Assembly (NCBI RefSeq): GCF_003609635.1
Contig: NZ_MCIA01000006.1
Coordinates: forward strand, 124,001 to 188,000
DNA: 64,000 nt
Source: Lacrimispora algidixylanolytica
GTDB lineage: Bacteria; Bacillota; Clostridia; Lachnospirales; Lachnospiraceae
Direction of reading: 5' to 3'
Both the position numbers and the translations under genes were made by a program. Under the pieces are notes generated by a model. It ran no database searches and was not told the DNA's origin. It saw nothing but the letters and a program-made list of their open reading frames with translations. This document shows positions 50,406-60,101 of the stretch, one piece after another; positions within the stretch are counted from its first letter, which is position 1, and each line of letters begins with the position of its first letter.

Positions 50406-52220
50406 ATGAAAGATAAAAGTGTAATAATGACAAAGCTCCCTGATGGTAAAAAGGTCACACTCATGACCTTTGCAGGTAGTTATCGGTATTTAACTGGACT
50501 TGGCTGCATCCTGTCCGGGATCAGTACCATAGTGGGGCTTTTGCCTTATATTTATATGTGGCTTGCAGTAAAGGGAGCGATTACCAAATGGCCGGATGTA
50601 AGAGGGAGCGGAGAGCTAGTACGATATGGTTGGCTTGCGGTAGGGGCCTCCCTTCTTGGTATGTTTGTCTATTTCCTGGCTTTGCTGTGTACTCATTTAT
50701 CCGCATTCCGTACCGCTAGGAATATGAAGACGGTTTCCATGCATCACTTGTCTAGGCTTCCAGTTGGCTATATCAAAAGCCTGGGAAGTGGAAAGATCCG
50801 ACGTATCATCGACGATGGTGCAGGCCAGACAGAAACCTTTTTGGCTCATCAGCTGCCTGATCTGGCTGGGGCGTTTATAACTCCGGTTGCAGTCCTTTTT
50901 CTACTATTTTTCTTTGACTGGAGATTTGGTTTGGTTAGTCTTTTACCAATGGCAGCAGGGCTTTGTTTTTTGACCCGCATGATGGGGCCTAATTCGGCGG
51001 AAGCCATGAAGCAGTATCAGAATGCGTTGGAAGACATGAACAATGAGGCGGTCGAGTATATAAGAGGGATACCAGTCGTAAAAACGTTCCAGCAAAGCAT
51101 ATTTTCTTTTAAAAACTTTCATGGAGCCATCTTGCGTTACAGAGACTGGGCGGTGAAGTATACTATAACCATGCGAATTCCCATGTGCGCCTATACCATG
51201 AGTATCAACGGCATATTTGCCTTCTTAATTCCAGCAGGACTTCTTCTTGTGGGAGGAAAGGCAGCAGGCGCTACGAATTTAACCGTACTCCTGGATTTGA
51301 TTTTTTATATTTTGTTTACCCCAGTCTGTGTTTCTATGATGGATAAAATTATGTGGACCAGTGAAAATACCTTGAAAGCAAAGGAAGCTCTTAACAGGGT
51401 TATGGGGATCATAAATCAGGAACCGTTAAAGGAACCAATAGATCCCAAGATTCCAGGGAATGCATCCGTGGAATTTAAAGATGTTACCTTTTCTTACGAG
51501 AAAGAAAACGTACCAGCAATCAAAGGTGTCTCTTTTCGGATTCAGGAAGGAAATACGGTTGCTCTTGTAGGACCATCTGGTGGAGGAAAATCTACAGTAG
51601 CCAGTCTTCTTTCCCGGTTTTATGATGTGAACAAAGGAGCGATACTGGTAGGAGGGGTGGACGTAAGAGAGATTGGGACAGAGGAATTGATGAAGAACAT
51701 AAGCTTTGTGTTCCAGGATAGCCACCTGTTTAAAGATACGCTCTTAAGAAACATTCAGGCGGCTAAGCCAGGTGCTTCCATCGAGGAAGTGGAGCGGGCT
51801 ATCAAGGCGGCGCGCTGTGACGACATTATAAATAAATTCCCCCAGGGGCTTAATACCCAGGTGGGAAGCAAAGGCATTTATCTGTCTGGTGGAGAATGCC
51901 AGAGAATTGCACTAGCTAGGGCCGTCTTAAAAGATGCTCCTATCATAGTTCTTGATGAAGCCACCGCATTTGCAGATCCAGATAATGAATACCAAATACA
52001 AAAGGCCTTTGAAACCCTGGTGAAGGGGAAAACAGTTTTAATGATTGCTCACCGCCTGTCTACGATTTGTAGGGCAGACCAGATTCTCTTAATGAACCAT
52101 GGTGAGATTGAGGAAGCAGGAACTCATGAAGAACTATTAAACAAGAAAGGCCTGTACGCAACCATGTGGAAAGATTATCAAACATCGGTTTCCTGGAAAG
52201 TAGGTGAATCATATGAGTAA
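50406..52220 (+). CDS. ABC exporter, membrane-plus-ATPase half-transporter (1)
   Basis: A 604-residue half-transporter: six membrane helices (residues about 25-320) and a C-terminal ATPase with Walker A GPSGGGKST, signature LSGGECQRIAL, Walker B IIVLDEATAFAD and the H-loop IAHRLST. It pairs with the product of the next gene, with which it overlaps. Heterodimeric exporters of this kind expel drugs, lipids or peptides, and some act as siderophore importers (IrtAB-like). The gene order TetR then two half-transporters favours substrate-induced export. Confidence 0.9.
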   Translation: MKDKSVIMTKLPDGKKVTLMTFAGSYRYLTGLGCILSGISTIVGLLPYIYMWLAVKGAITKWPDVRGSGELVRYGWLAVGASLLGMFVYFLALLCTHLSAFRTARNMKTVSMHHLSRLPVGYIKSLGSGKIRRIIDDGAGQTETFLAHQLPDLAGAFITPVAVLFLLFFFDWRFGLVSLLPMAAGLCFLTRMMGPNSAEAMKQYQNALEDMNNEAVEYIRGIPVVKTFQQSIFSFKNFHGAILRYRDWAVKYTITMRIPMCAYTMSINGIFAFLIPAGLLLVGGKAAGATNLTVLLDLIFYILFTPVCVSMMDKIMWTSENTLKAKEALNRVMGIINQEPLKEPIDPKIPGNASVEFKDVTFSYEKENVPAIKGVSFRIQEGNTVALVGPSGGGKSTVASLLSRFYDVNKGAILVGGVDVREIGTEELMKNISFVFQDSHLFKDTLLRNIQAAKPGASIEEVERAIKAARCDDIINKFPQGLNTQVGSKGIYLSGGECQRIALARAVLKDAPIIVLDEATAFADPDNEYQIQKAFETLVKGKTVLMIAHRLSTICRADQILLMNHGEIEEAGTHEELLNKKGLYATMWKDYQTSVSWKVGESYE

Positions 52221-53958
52221 ATATTTACAGAGAATATTTGCACTTAGCGAACAAGGTGGGAAAGATCTGGCAAAAGCATCGGCTGCATGTGCTCTAACAA
52301 ACATTGGCTTTATACTCCCTATGTCACTTTTTGTCCTTTTACTGGATCAACTTCTTAGTCCGGTCCTAGGCAAGGAAGGGCATCAGATGGGGCTTATGGG
52401 GTATGTAGCTCTTAGCATTCTTTTTCTCCTCCTCATATTTATCCTTCAATACATTCAGTATAACAAAACCTTTCTTGCTTCCTATAAAGAAAGTGCCAAT
52501 ATGCGAATTCACCTGGCTGAAAAGCTTCGAAAGATTCCGCTTTCCTTTTTTGGAAAACGTGATTTATCTGATCTGACTACTACTATTATGGGGGATTGCG
52601 CGTGGATGGAGACTGCCTTTTCCCATTTTATTCCGGAGTTAATCGGGGCGTTTGTTTCCACTGCTTTTATCGGTTTAAGCCTTATGGCTCTGGACTGGAA
52701 AATGGGGTTATCCATGCTTTGGGTGGTTCCTGTGGCCTTTTTGCTGTCAGCCGGAATCAGGCCATTCATTGACCGGTTGGAGCGAAAGCAAAGAGGGGAA
52801 CTGCTTATTGCATCCGATGGAATCCAGGAATGTATTGAGAACATCCAGGATATTAAGGCAAATAACCAAAGGGAGGATTATCTCCATGGGCTGTGCAAAA
52901 AACTAGTGGTTGCAGAATCCAATACCATTACGGTGGAAGTAATTAACGGAATACTTGTCACATCATCTCAAATGATATTAAAAATAGGAATGGCAACCAC
53001 GGTTCTTTGCGGAAGTTATCTTTTGTCTAGGCAAAAGATTGGTCTTATGACATTTATGATATTTATGATTGCGGCTACCCGTATCTATGGCCCCCTGATT
53101 GGCTGCCTTAATAATCTGTCCGCAGTATTTTCCACTATGCTTCGAGTAGAGCGAATGAGGGCCATTGATGAGCAGGAAGTACAGACAGGGGCAGAAGAGA
53201 TCTCCTATGATGGTTTTGATATTGCCTTTGATCATGTGGGATTTTCCTATAACAAAGGGGAGCCGGTGTTAAAGGATGTATCCTTTCAGGCGGCCCAGGG
53301 ACAGGTGACCGCTCTGGTAGGTCCCTCCGGTGGAGGAAAGAGTACGGCGGCCAGACTGGCGGCGAGATTCTGGGATTTGAATGGGGGTAAAATTACCATT
53401 GGTGGAGTAGATGTGAGCACTGTGGATCCTGAAAGCCTTCTAAAGAACTTTTCCGTGGTATTTCAAGATGTAGTGCTGTTTAATAATACCATCATGGAAA
53501 ATATCCGCATAGGAAGGAAAGATGCCACAGACCAAGAGGTGATGGAGGCAGCCAAAGCCGCAAGGTGCGATGGCTTCATAAGCCGACTTCCAAAAGGGTA
53601 CGATACAAGAATTGGGGAAAATGGCTCAGTCTTATCCGGTGGAGAGAGGCAGCGCTTATCCATTGCAAGGGCATTATTAAAAGATGCGCCTATCATACTC
53701 CTTGATGAAGCAACGGCTTCTCTTGATGTGGAGAATGAGTCTATGGTACAGGGAGCCATCTCCAATTTGGTACGTAATAAGACCGTATTAATCATCGCCC
53801 ACCGGATGAGGACAGTTGCAAAAGCAGACCGGATCATTGTGTTAAAGGATGGTCTGGTGGCAGAGCAGGGAAGTCCAAAGGAACTATACGAAAGAAATGG
53901 AATATACCGCCATATGAATGATCTTCAAAGCCAAAGCCAGGACTGGACTCTATCCTAG
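52213..53958 (+). CDS. ABC exporter, membrane-plus-ATPase half-transporter (2)
   Basis: ATG 52213 follows TAGGTG with six-base spacing; an in-frame GTG lies at 52204. The protein is about 581 residues, with six membrane helices and an ATPase with Walker A GPSGGGKST, signature LSGGERQRLSI, Walker B IILLDEATASLD and IAHRMRT. It has the conserved ATPase glutamate, as does its partner (DEATA), so both ATP sites appear intact. It overlaps the first half-transporter gene by 8 bp. Confidence 0.9.
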   Translation: MSKYLQRIFALSEQGGKDLAKASAACALTNIGFILPMSLFVLLLDQLLSPVLGKEGHQMGLMGYVALSILFLLLIFILQYIQYNKTFLASYKESANMRIHLAEKLRKIPLSFFGKRDLSDLTTTIMGDCAWMETAFSHFIPELIGAFVSTAFIGLSLMALDWKMGLSMLWVVPVAFLLSAGIRPFIDRLERKQRGELLIASDGIQECIENIQDIKANNQREDYLHGLCKKLVVAESNTITVEVINGILVTSSQMILKIGMATTVLCGSYLLSRQKIGLMTFMIFMIAATRIYGPLIGCLNNLSAVFSTMLRVERMRAIDEQEVQTGAEEISYDGFDIAFDHVGFSYNKGEPVLKDVSFQAAQGQVTALVGPSGGGKSTAARLAARFWDLNGGKITIGGVDVSTVDPESLLKNFSVVFQDVVLFNNTIMENIRIGRKDATDQEVMEAAKAARCDGFISRLPKGYDTRIGENGSVLSGGERQRLSIARALLKDAPIILLDEATASLDVENESMVQGAISNLVRNKTVLIIAHRMRTVAKADRIIVLKDGLVAEQGSPKELYERNGIYRHMNDLQSQSQDWTLS

Positions 53959-53984
53959 GCATAAAAGTGGGCTATGGGCCGTTT

Positions 53985-55775
53985 TCAAACCGGATTTTCT
54001 GGTATCTCAATTCGGATGCTGTTTTTTAAGTATGGAATGCTGGTAAATGTTATCTCCACAAGATCCCCATAGCAGGTATGGAGTCTTTTATAAATATTGT
54101 GAAGGCCAAAATGGTCTTTAAATTCAGGATCTTCCGCTCTCATAAGAGCGGAAGCCTTTTTAATATCAATGCCATTTCCGTTGTCTGAAACCTCAATCTG
54201 CATCCGGTTGTCCCCAACAGGGGTTATTTCAATGGTGATCTGAGGCGGAACCGGTTCGAATCCGTTTGCAAAACCTTTAAAACCATGCTTAATACAGTTT
54301 TCGGCAAGGGGCTGTAAAAGCACCTTCATAATCATTACATTTTTTAGGGAAGGGTGGATTTCAGCGTTAAATTGTATGCCAGAAGCCGAATGCCGGTTCA
54401 TAATTTCCATATATAAGGTGACGTGTTCCACTTCCTTTTCTATGGTTACAAATGACTTTCCAACGCTCAGCGTGGTCCGCAGATACCGTCCAAGGCTTTC
54501 AAGCATGCCACCGGCTGTCTGCTCATGCCCATTTAAAACTTGAAAATGAATGCATTCCAGGGTATTGTAAAGAAAATGTGGGTTAATCTGTTCAGACAAC
54601 ATCTGAATTTCTGCCTGGGCCTTTTTTCGTTCCTCTTCCTTGATTTGTTTAAGCTGTAGTTGAATGGTGTCGTACATCCGGTTCAACTGGACACCTAAAA
54701 GGCTGATTTCGTCTGTATGGGAAAATTCAATTTTTTCTTCATAAGATTTGTCATTGATTCGTCCGATGATTTTCCCCAGGACTTTTATATTCTTTGTCAA
54801 AAGGTTGGAGAGGGCCAAGGAAAGAAGGGCAGCGGCTAGGAAGCAGGCCAGCCACACCAGTATAAAAAAAGAACGAAGCTCCTTGATGTCTCCGATTAAA
54901 GCAGACTTCTTTGTCAAATGAATAACTTTTAAGTTGCAAAAAGGAACCGATTCCTTCGTAATTAAAAGCTGATCCTTCCCCATTCTGACGCTTCCGTCTG
55001 ACGTGGTGTTCTCTTTCTGGACCCAGTCTTTTACTTCCCTCAGAAATGCATCCGGGTATTGATCCTTTACGATATCCAGAGGATATCCGTTTTCATCAGC
55101 CAGGTACATGCAATAAGTATAACGATTTGACATTCGTTCAAAGTAAGCACGTATCTGTGTGGTATCAATCATGAGGATGAAGCGTGCCTTGCGGTTTCCT
55201 GGCTTATCTTGGTAAATCAGGCTGCCGGAGGTTACATTGGAGGAAACCGGATAGCAAATTGGAATGATGCCTCCCTGGCCAAAGGTTAAGTTCTGACGGT
55301 TGGGCAATACCGTTATGCGTGATGAAGCCCAGATATCCTCAGGGAAAAGTTCAGAAAAGTGATTGGTGATGCCCAGAGAAGAGGGGCTGAATACAATATT
55401 ATCCTCTCCGCAAATAAGGACATTACTTACCAGATCGTGATTTTGCAGGAATGGCTCAGTCAGCGCTATGGCGCCGGAAAAGTATTTGGCATATCCTGTA
55501 AAATTCCGGTTGTTAATATCATATATCATGCTAGGAAAAGGAGCGTTTACCAAAAGGTGGTTGGTAGCGGTGGAAAGAGAGGTTAGCTGAGAAGAAAGTG
55601 AGGATCCAGCCATATGGACAGAGCTTTCTGCTTTTTTCATTACCTCGGTGGTGTTTCTCTTATAAAAATAAGAATAGGAGAGCTGGCCTATGAGAAAGAG
55701 AGCTACAGAGGTAATGAAAATCATTACAGTCAGCAACTGGTAACGGACCTTTAAATTGGCAAACCGTCTGATCAT
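53985..55775 (-). CDS. YesM-type sensor histidine kinase
   Basis: A 596-residue sensor with a membrane helix at residues about 15-35, a large extracytoplasmic domain, a second helix near 300-325, a HAMP linker (SNLLTKNIKVLGKIIGRIND), the His_kinase phospho-site INPHFLYNTLE near residue 392, and an ATPase domain with DNGNGI. The ATG overlaps the response-regulator stop by 4 bp (ATGA), so the pair is coupled. Such pairs sense extracellular sugars and turn on a neighbouring ABC importer, here the divergent operon beginning at 57614. Confidence 0.9.
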   Translation of the reverse strand: MIRRFANLKVRYQLLTVMIFITSVALFLIGQLSYSYFYKRNTTEVMKKAESSVHMAGSSLSSQLTSLSTATNHLLVNAPFPSMIYDINNRNFTGYAKYFSGAIALTEPFLQNHDLVSNVLICGEDNIVFSPSSLGITNHFSELFPEDIWASSRITVLPNRQNLTFGQGGIIPICYPVSSNVTSGSLIYQDKPGNRKARFILMIDTTQIRAYFERMSNRYTYCMYLADENGYPLDIVKDQYPDAFLREVKDWVQKENTTSDGSVRMGKDQLLITKESVPFCNLKVIHLTKKSALIGDIKELRSFFILVWLACFLAAALLSLALSNLLTKNIKVLGKIIGRINDKSYEEKIEFSHTDEISLLGVQLNRMYDTIQLQLKQIKEEERKKAQAEIQMLSEQINPHFLYNTLECIHFQVLNGHEQTAGGMLESLGRYLRTTLSVGKSFVTIEKEVEHVTLYMEIMNRHSASGIQFNAEIHPSLKNVMIMKVLLQPLAENCIKHGFKGFANGFEPVPPQITIEITPVGDNRMQIEVSDNGNGIDIKKASALMRAEDPEFKDHFGLHNIYKRLHTCYGDLVEITFTSIPYLKNSIRIEIPENPV

Positions 55776-57397
55776 TGGCGGCTCCTTTCTTCTAACGTAT
55801 ACTGTTTTTGAAAATCCGTAGGCGTAAGTCCGGTTCTTGCCTTAAATGCTCGGCTGAATGAACGGTAATCTTCATAGCCCAGTAGTATAGAAACCTCGCT
55901 GGGAGAGTGTTCAGCAAACTTTAGCTGTTCCTGGGCATAGTTAATCTTTAAATCCAGAGTATAGTCCCTAAAATTCAACTGAGTTTTGTTCTTAAAATAA
56001 GTACTGAAATAGCTTTTGCTTAAGCCCAGATAAGTGCATACATCCTCAGTTCTTGGATTTTTTAACAGATTCTTATTAATATAATCAATCGCTTTTTCGA
56101 TCAAAGGGTCACTTTTTACTGCCCGGTTTACGGATAATTCATCGGCAAATGCGCAGAGAATCCGGCACATAAAGTTTCTGATCTCATCAAGTGAGTTTAA
56201 ACTCTGCAAGGTGGCAAAAGAGTTGCCGGTATAGCTTTTTGGCATCCCATCTAAATATTTGGATAGCTGGCTTTGTAAAGTAATTACCAGATAATTGCAC
56301 ATGCTAAAGAGATAGGAAGGCGGAGGCGCAGGTGTGTTTAAAAGCTGGTCTAAATACCCATTTAAATTTGACCGGATATCCTCTGGATTATCCCTTAAAA
56401 TGGCATCCAGAATATCATTTCCAGGCATGATGATGGGCGGCTGATCCATATTAAACTCTCCAGATTCCAATACAGGACCTGCTTTGGGATAGATATGCCA
56501 GGTAATGGTTTGTCTTGCATCTTTAAAGGAGGCAGGTAAGCCTAAGAGGGAAGGAACAGGCTGTCCGATTGCCGCCGCAATCTGGATTTTTCCTTCCGCT
56601 TCCGTTCTCATTTGTATATGAGTTGCTAGTGTTTCTTTCAGGGTACTGCCATCCGGAGTTGTGAATGGTAAATTCACCAGCAACAGAAGTCCAGTCGGAG
56701 GATACTCTGCTGTCAGCAGGGAAGAGCCGGTTAAAGATTGCTCCAGGGAGTTCTTTAATTTAATAAGGCAAAGACTGGTTTCTGGTAATTCCTCACCGCC
56801 TGGATTTGATGAAAACGCCTGGATTAAAACGATACAGCTCTCCTTATCCCGTATCGGAAGAGAGTAATCCTGGATTACCTTTTCCAGTTCCGCACTGGAT
56901 AAATCCCCTCTTAAAAGCTGGGGGATCAAATTGGATTTCTGTATGGAGATCTGGGCATTCCTCAGCTTATAAAGGGTGGAAAGCCTGTCACTGTGAATGT
57001 CCCTTCTGCTCAGGATATCCTCTTTAAGGCTTAAGATCAGTTCGGTCAGTTCCTTTATGGAGATTGGTTTTAAAAGGTATTCCTTTACCCCGTATTTAAT
57101 CGCTGATTTAGCATATTCGAATTCATCATACCCGCTTAATATAACAAAGGAACAATCAAATTGCTCCTTTTTGGCTCTTCGTACCAGTTCAAGACCGCTC
57201 ATTCCAGGCATCTGAATGTCAGTTATTACGATATCCGGCTCATAGTAGCGGATTTTATCCAAAGCCTCGGCACCGTTTGCAGCAGTGCCGATGACAGAGA
57301 TACCATAGTCTTCCCATGGAATAATAGAACGCAGGCCAGAGCGAATATCAGCTTCATCATCTACGATTAGAAGCGTAATAGTTGGAAATGGGTTCAT
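55772..57397 (-). CDS. YesN-type response regulator, REC plus AraC domain
   Basis: A 541-residue response regulator. The REC domain (residues 8-125) has LIVDDEADIRSGLRSI and the phospho-acceptor Asp60 in VITDIQMPGMSG, with Lys in YLLKPI. A middle domain follows, and the C-terminus has the AraC helix-turn-helix pair ending SEVSILLGYEDYRSFSRAFK. It is the partner of the preceding sensor and lies divergent to a sugar importer. Its promoter carries a palindrome, so autoregulation is likely. Confidence 0.9.
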   Translation of the reverse strand: MNPFPTITLLIVDDEADIRSGLRSIIPWEDYGISVIGTAANGAEALDKIRYYEPDIVITDIQMPGMSGLELVRRAKKEQFDCSFVILSGYDEFEYAKSAIKYGVKEYLLKPISIKELTELILSLKEDILSRRDIHSDRLSTLYKLRNAQISIQKSNLIPQLLRGDLSSAELEKVIQDYSLPIRDKESCIVLIQAFSSNPGGEELPETSLCLIKLKNSLEQSLTGSSLLTAEYPPTGLLLLVNLPFTTPDGSTLKETLATHIQMRTEAEGKIQIAAAIGQPVPSLLGLPASFKDARQTITWHIYPKAGPVLESGEFNMDQPPIIMPGNDILDAILRDNPEDIRSNLNGYLDQLLNTPAPPPSYLFSMCNYLVITLQSQLSKYLDGMPKSYTGNSFATLQSLNSLDEIRNFMCRILCAFADELSVNRAVKSDPLIEKAIDYINKNLLKNPRTEDVCTYLGLSKSYFSTYFKNKTQLNFRDYTLDLKINYAQEQLKFAEHSPSEVSILLGYEDYRSFSRAFKARTGLTPTDFQKQYTLEERSRQ

Positions 57398-57437
57398 ATT
57401 GTCTCCTTTCTATAGTAAATCACTGAAAGTAAAAATG

Positions 57438-57466
57438 ATTATAGCATTGTGCACAATCAAAAGCAA
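57438..57466 (-). promoter_or_regulatory. yesNM-type promoter with palindrome inside the spacer
   Basis: On the minus strand, TTGCTT (57466-57461) and TATAAT (57443-57438) are 17 bp apart. ATTGTGCACAAT at 57446-57457 is a perfect 12-bp palindrome that fills the spacer. It is a good candidate operator. The divergent importer promoter could not be placed with confidence. Confidence 0.65.
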
Positions 57467-57613
57467 GGCAGATGTAGGTTATATGTCGATTTCAAAAAAA
57501 GTGTGACATAAATAGTAAAAAATGTGGTGTAAAAATGTAGCAAAATACATTATGATGTGTTTATCAAAAAGATAAGACGGATTAAGATGTAACAAATCAA
57601 AAGGAGGAATGTT

Positions 57614-59047
57614 ATGAAAAGAACAAGAAAACTAGCTGCTTTAGGACTTGCCGGAATGATGGCAGTTTCAGCGTTGACGGGCTGTTCATCAGGTGGGGGC
57701 ACTGAGACGAAAACAACCAATGGGGAAACACAAAAAGGTGGATCTGCCGAAGAAACAAAAAAGGAAGCGGCTTCCGGAGAAAAGGTTAAGATCACAGTAT
57801 GGACCGATAACCGTCATGACCTGGATTATATGAATAAGGTTGTAGATGAATTTAACAAAACCAATGACCACATTCAGATTGATTATGTGGCGCAAACAGA
57901 AAACTATGTCAATCTTCTTACCATGGCTGCTAACTCAGGACAGTCACCAGATATTTTTTCCCAGGTAAATCCGACTGATTTTAAGAATTTTGCAGAGAGT
58001 GGCATTATACAGCCCTTAAACGAATACATGACCGATAAATTTAAAAAGGTCAATGAGGTTGATGAACATAAGTACGAAGGGTATAACGTTCAGGGAGATA
58101 AGGTTTACTGGGTGCCAGGCGGAAAGAGGAGTGGTTCCAGATTTATCTACAACAAGGAAATTTTTGATAAACTTGGGCTCCAGGTACCTAAGAAAGTAAG
58201 TGACATCCCTGCTGTTTCAAAGGCAATTACAGAAGCGGGAAAAGGTGATTATTACGGAATTATTTTCCCGGGAGCCAGCGGTCCTTTTGAGCGGTGGATC
58301 GAGCATTCTGCGGAAATGAGCGGTATCACCCCCTACAGTTATAAAGAAGGCAAATTTGATTTCACCGGATTTAAGCCATACATTGAAATGGTTCGCCAGT
58401 TGCTGGCTGACAACAGCGTATTCCCTGGTTCTTCTTCCATGAAAATTGATCCAGTCCGTGTACAGTTTTCTGAAGGTCATGTAGGAATTCACGCCAACGC
58501 ATCTCAGGAGGCTACGGTTTTAACTGAGCAGTTCCCTGCAAAGATGGAATGGGGCGTTGCCCAACTGCCTACCCTTGATGGCGAGATCCGGGGAAGTGAA
58601 GCTTGTAACCCTAACACTGGCTGGATGATGAGTGCCTCCACGACTCATTCAAAGGAAGCATGGGAAGTTATTGCGTATTTTGAATCTGAAAATGTGTTAA
58701 AGGGATACCTGGAAGGCGGATATGCATTGCCAATCTCTAAATATATGGAGGAGAAGATCGACAAGACAAAGATCGGAAGAATGGCAGATTTTGCAGGCGC
58801 AGATTATGAGGCAGTGCTTCCGGTAGCACCTTCCGTGACACCAGAGGGAGAGACTTACCGTGATGCATTATGGAATGCATGTCTTCAGGAAGGCAGTTCT
58901 ATTGATGAGACAATTGCCAAACTAAATAAAACTTATAATGATGCACTGGATAAAGAAGTAAAGATGGGTAAAACGAAACGCCTTGTGATCAAGGATTATG
59001 ATTCTCTTCATCCAAATGCAGGCACCATAGAGTATCTGGATAAATAA
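57614..59047 (+). CDS. sugar ABC transporter substrate-binding lipoprotein, family 1
   Basis: A 477-residue lipoprotein. The signal (MKRTRKLAALGLAGMMAVSA) ends at the lipobox ALTGC, a Ser/Gly/Thr-rich linker follows, and an SBP_bac_1 fold begins at KVKITVWTDNRHDLDYMNKV. The domain has SPDIFSQVNPTDFKNFAESG and GEIRGSEACNPNTGWMMSAS, as in oligosaccharide-binding proteins. AAAGGAGG precedes the ATG. A hairpin terminator between this gene and the permease genes suggests that the binding protein is made in excess. Confidence 0.9.
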   Translation: MKRTRKLAALGLAGMMAVSALTGCSSGGGTETKTTNGETQKGGSAEETKKEAASGEKVKITVWTDNRHDLDYMNKVVDEFNKTNDHIQIDYVAQTENYVNLLTMAANSGQSPDIFSQVNPTDFKNFAESGIIQPLNEYMTDKFKKVNEVDEHKYEGYNVQGDKVYWVPGGKRSGSRFIYNKEIFDKLGLQVPKKVSDIPAVSKAITEAGKGDYYGIIFPGASGPFERWIEHSAEMSGITPYSYKEGKFDFTGFKPYIEMVRQLLADNSVFPGSSSMKIDPVRVQFSEGHVGIHANASQEATVLTEQFPAKMEWGVAQLPTLDGEIRGSEACNPNTGWMMSASTTHSKEAWEVIAYFESENVLKGYLEGGYALPISKYMEEKIDKTKIGRMADFAGADYEAVLPVAPSVTPEGETYRDALWNACLQEGSSIDETIAKLNKTYNDALDKEVKMGKTKRLVIKDYDSLHPNAGTIEYLDK

Positions 59048-59058
59048 GATGGCATACC

Positions 59059-59099
59059 GGCTGCTGCAAACAGATTTGCTGTCCTGTGGCAGCCTTTTT
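59059..59099 (+). terminator. partial terminator between binding protein and permeases
   Basis: GGCTGC at 59059-59064 pairs with GCAGCC at 59089-59094, with further TGCA/TG..  pairing possible, followed by TTTTT. It lies inside an operon whose downstream genes have no clear promoter, so it probably reduces rather than stops transcription. Confidence 0.6.
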
Positions 59100-59157
59100 A
59101 TCTGAATATGTAAGACAGGTACGTAATTTTATTTTGCAAAAGTGAGGAGTGTTATCA

Positions 59158-60087
59158 ATGAATGAAAAAAAATCCATGGGACAGCGGATCAAGAAAAAAT
59201 GGAACAATGGAGACATCCCCATGTGGCTCATGCTTTTTCCTACCATATTTTTTATCGTGGTGATGTCAATCTATCCGTTTGCATGGCTGATCCGTTATGT
59301 ATTTTATGATTACAATGGATTTAAGGCATACTTTGTGGGACTGGCAAACTTTAATCGGGTATTTACGGATTCCATCTACTGGAATAGCGTCCTGCACACA
59401 TTTGAATATGCATTTTTAAAGCTGTTGTTTGTTCTTCCCCTTTCCCTGATGACAGCGGTGCTTTTGCAGAGAAAACGGTTTGGCAGTCAGCTATTTCAGG
59501 GGATCTATTTTCTTCCTACTGTTATAAGTTCAGCGGTATACAGCCTGATCTGGTACTTTATTTTTGCCACCTATAATGGTGTACTTAACAGCTTCCTTCG
59601 GGCGGTGGGACTTATCAATGATCCCATTGACTGGCTTGGAAGCAGCAAAACTGCCATGATAGCAGTTGTTATTGTTGCTGTCTGGGGGGCCTTTGGCAAT
59701 TATATGATTCTTTTGATTTCAGGGCTCACGGGGATTCCATCAGATGTATACGAGAGCGCCCAAATTGATGGGGCGAATGGAATCCAGACCTTCTTTAAAA
59801 TTACCCTTCCTATGCTAGGACCGGTGCTTAAAGTGGTTATTATGCTTGCGATAACAACCGCATTTAAGGATTATGAGTCCATTCTTGTATTAACAGCAGG
59901 AGGGCCCAATAACCGTACCCATGTTATGTTTTCCTATATTTTCCAGATGGTATTTGGAACCTCACAGGCAGCTTCTCAACTACAGATTGGATATGGCTCA
60001 GTGCTTAGTATTATATCTGCTCTGATTGTCGGAATTGTTACAATCATTTATTTAAAATTCAGCAAAAGAATGGATGAGATATCCTAG
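59158..60087 (+). CDS. sugar ABC transporter permease, MalF/UgpA type
   Basis: ATG 59158 follows GTGAGGAGTG; an in-frame GTG at 59149 has no ribosome site. The 309-residue protein has six membrane helices and the EAA loop YESAQIDGANGIQTFFKITL. The first periplasmic part FVGLANFNRVFTDSIYWNS is common in MalF/UgpA permeases. It pairs with the permease encoded next. No ATPase is in the operon, so a shared MsmK-type ATPase encoded elsewhere probably drives it. Confidence 0.9.
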   Translation: MNEKKSMGQRIKKKWNNGDIPMWLMLFPTIFFIVVMSIYPFAWLIRYVFYDYNGFKAYFVGLANFNRVFTDSIYWNSVLHTFEYAFLKLLFVLPLSLMTAVLLQRKRFGSQLFQGIYFLPTVISSAVYSLIWYFIFATYNGVLNSFLRAVGLINDPIDWLGSSKTAMIAVVIVAVWGAFGNYMILLISGLTGIPSDVYESAQIDGANGIQTFFKITLPMLGPVLKVVIMLAITTAFKDYESILVLTAGGPNNRTHVMFSYIFQMVFGTSQAASQLQIGYGSVLSIISALIVGIVTIIYLKFSKRMDEIS

Positions 60088-60101
60088 AAGGGAGAGAAAG
60101 A

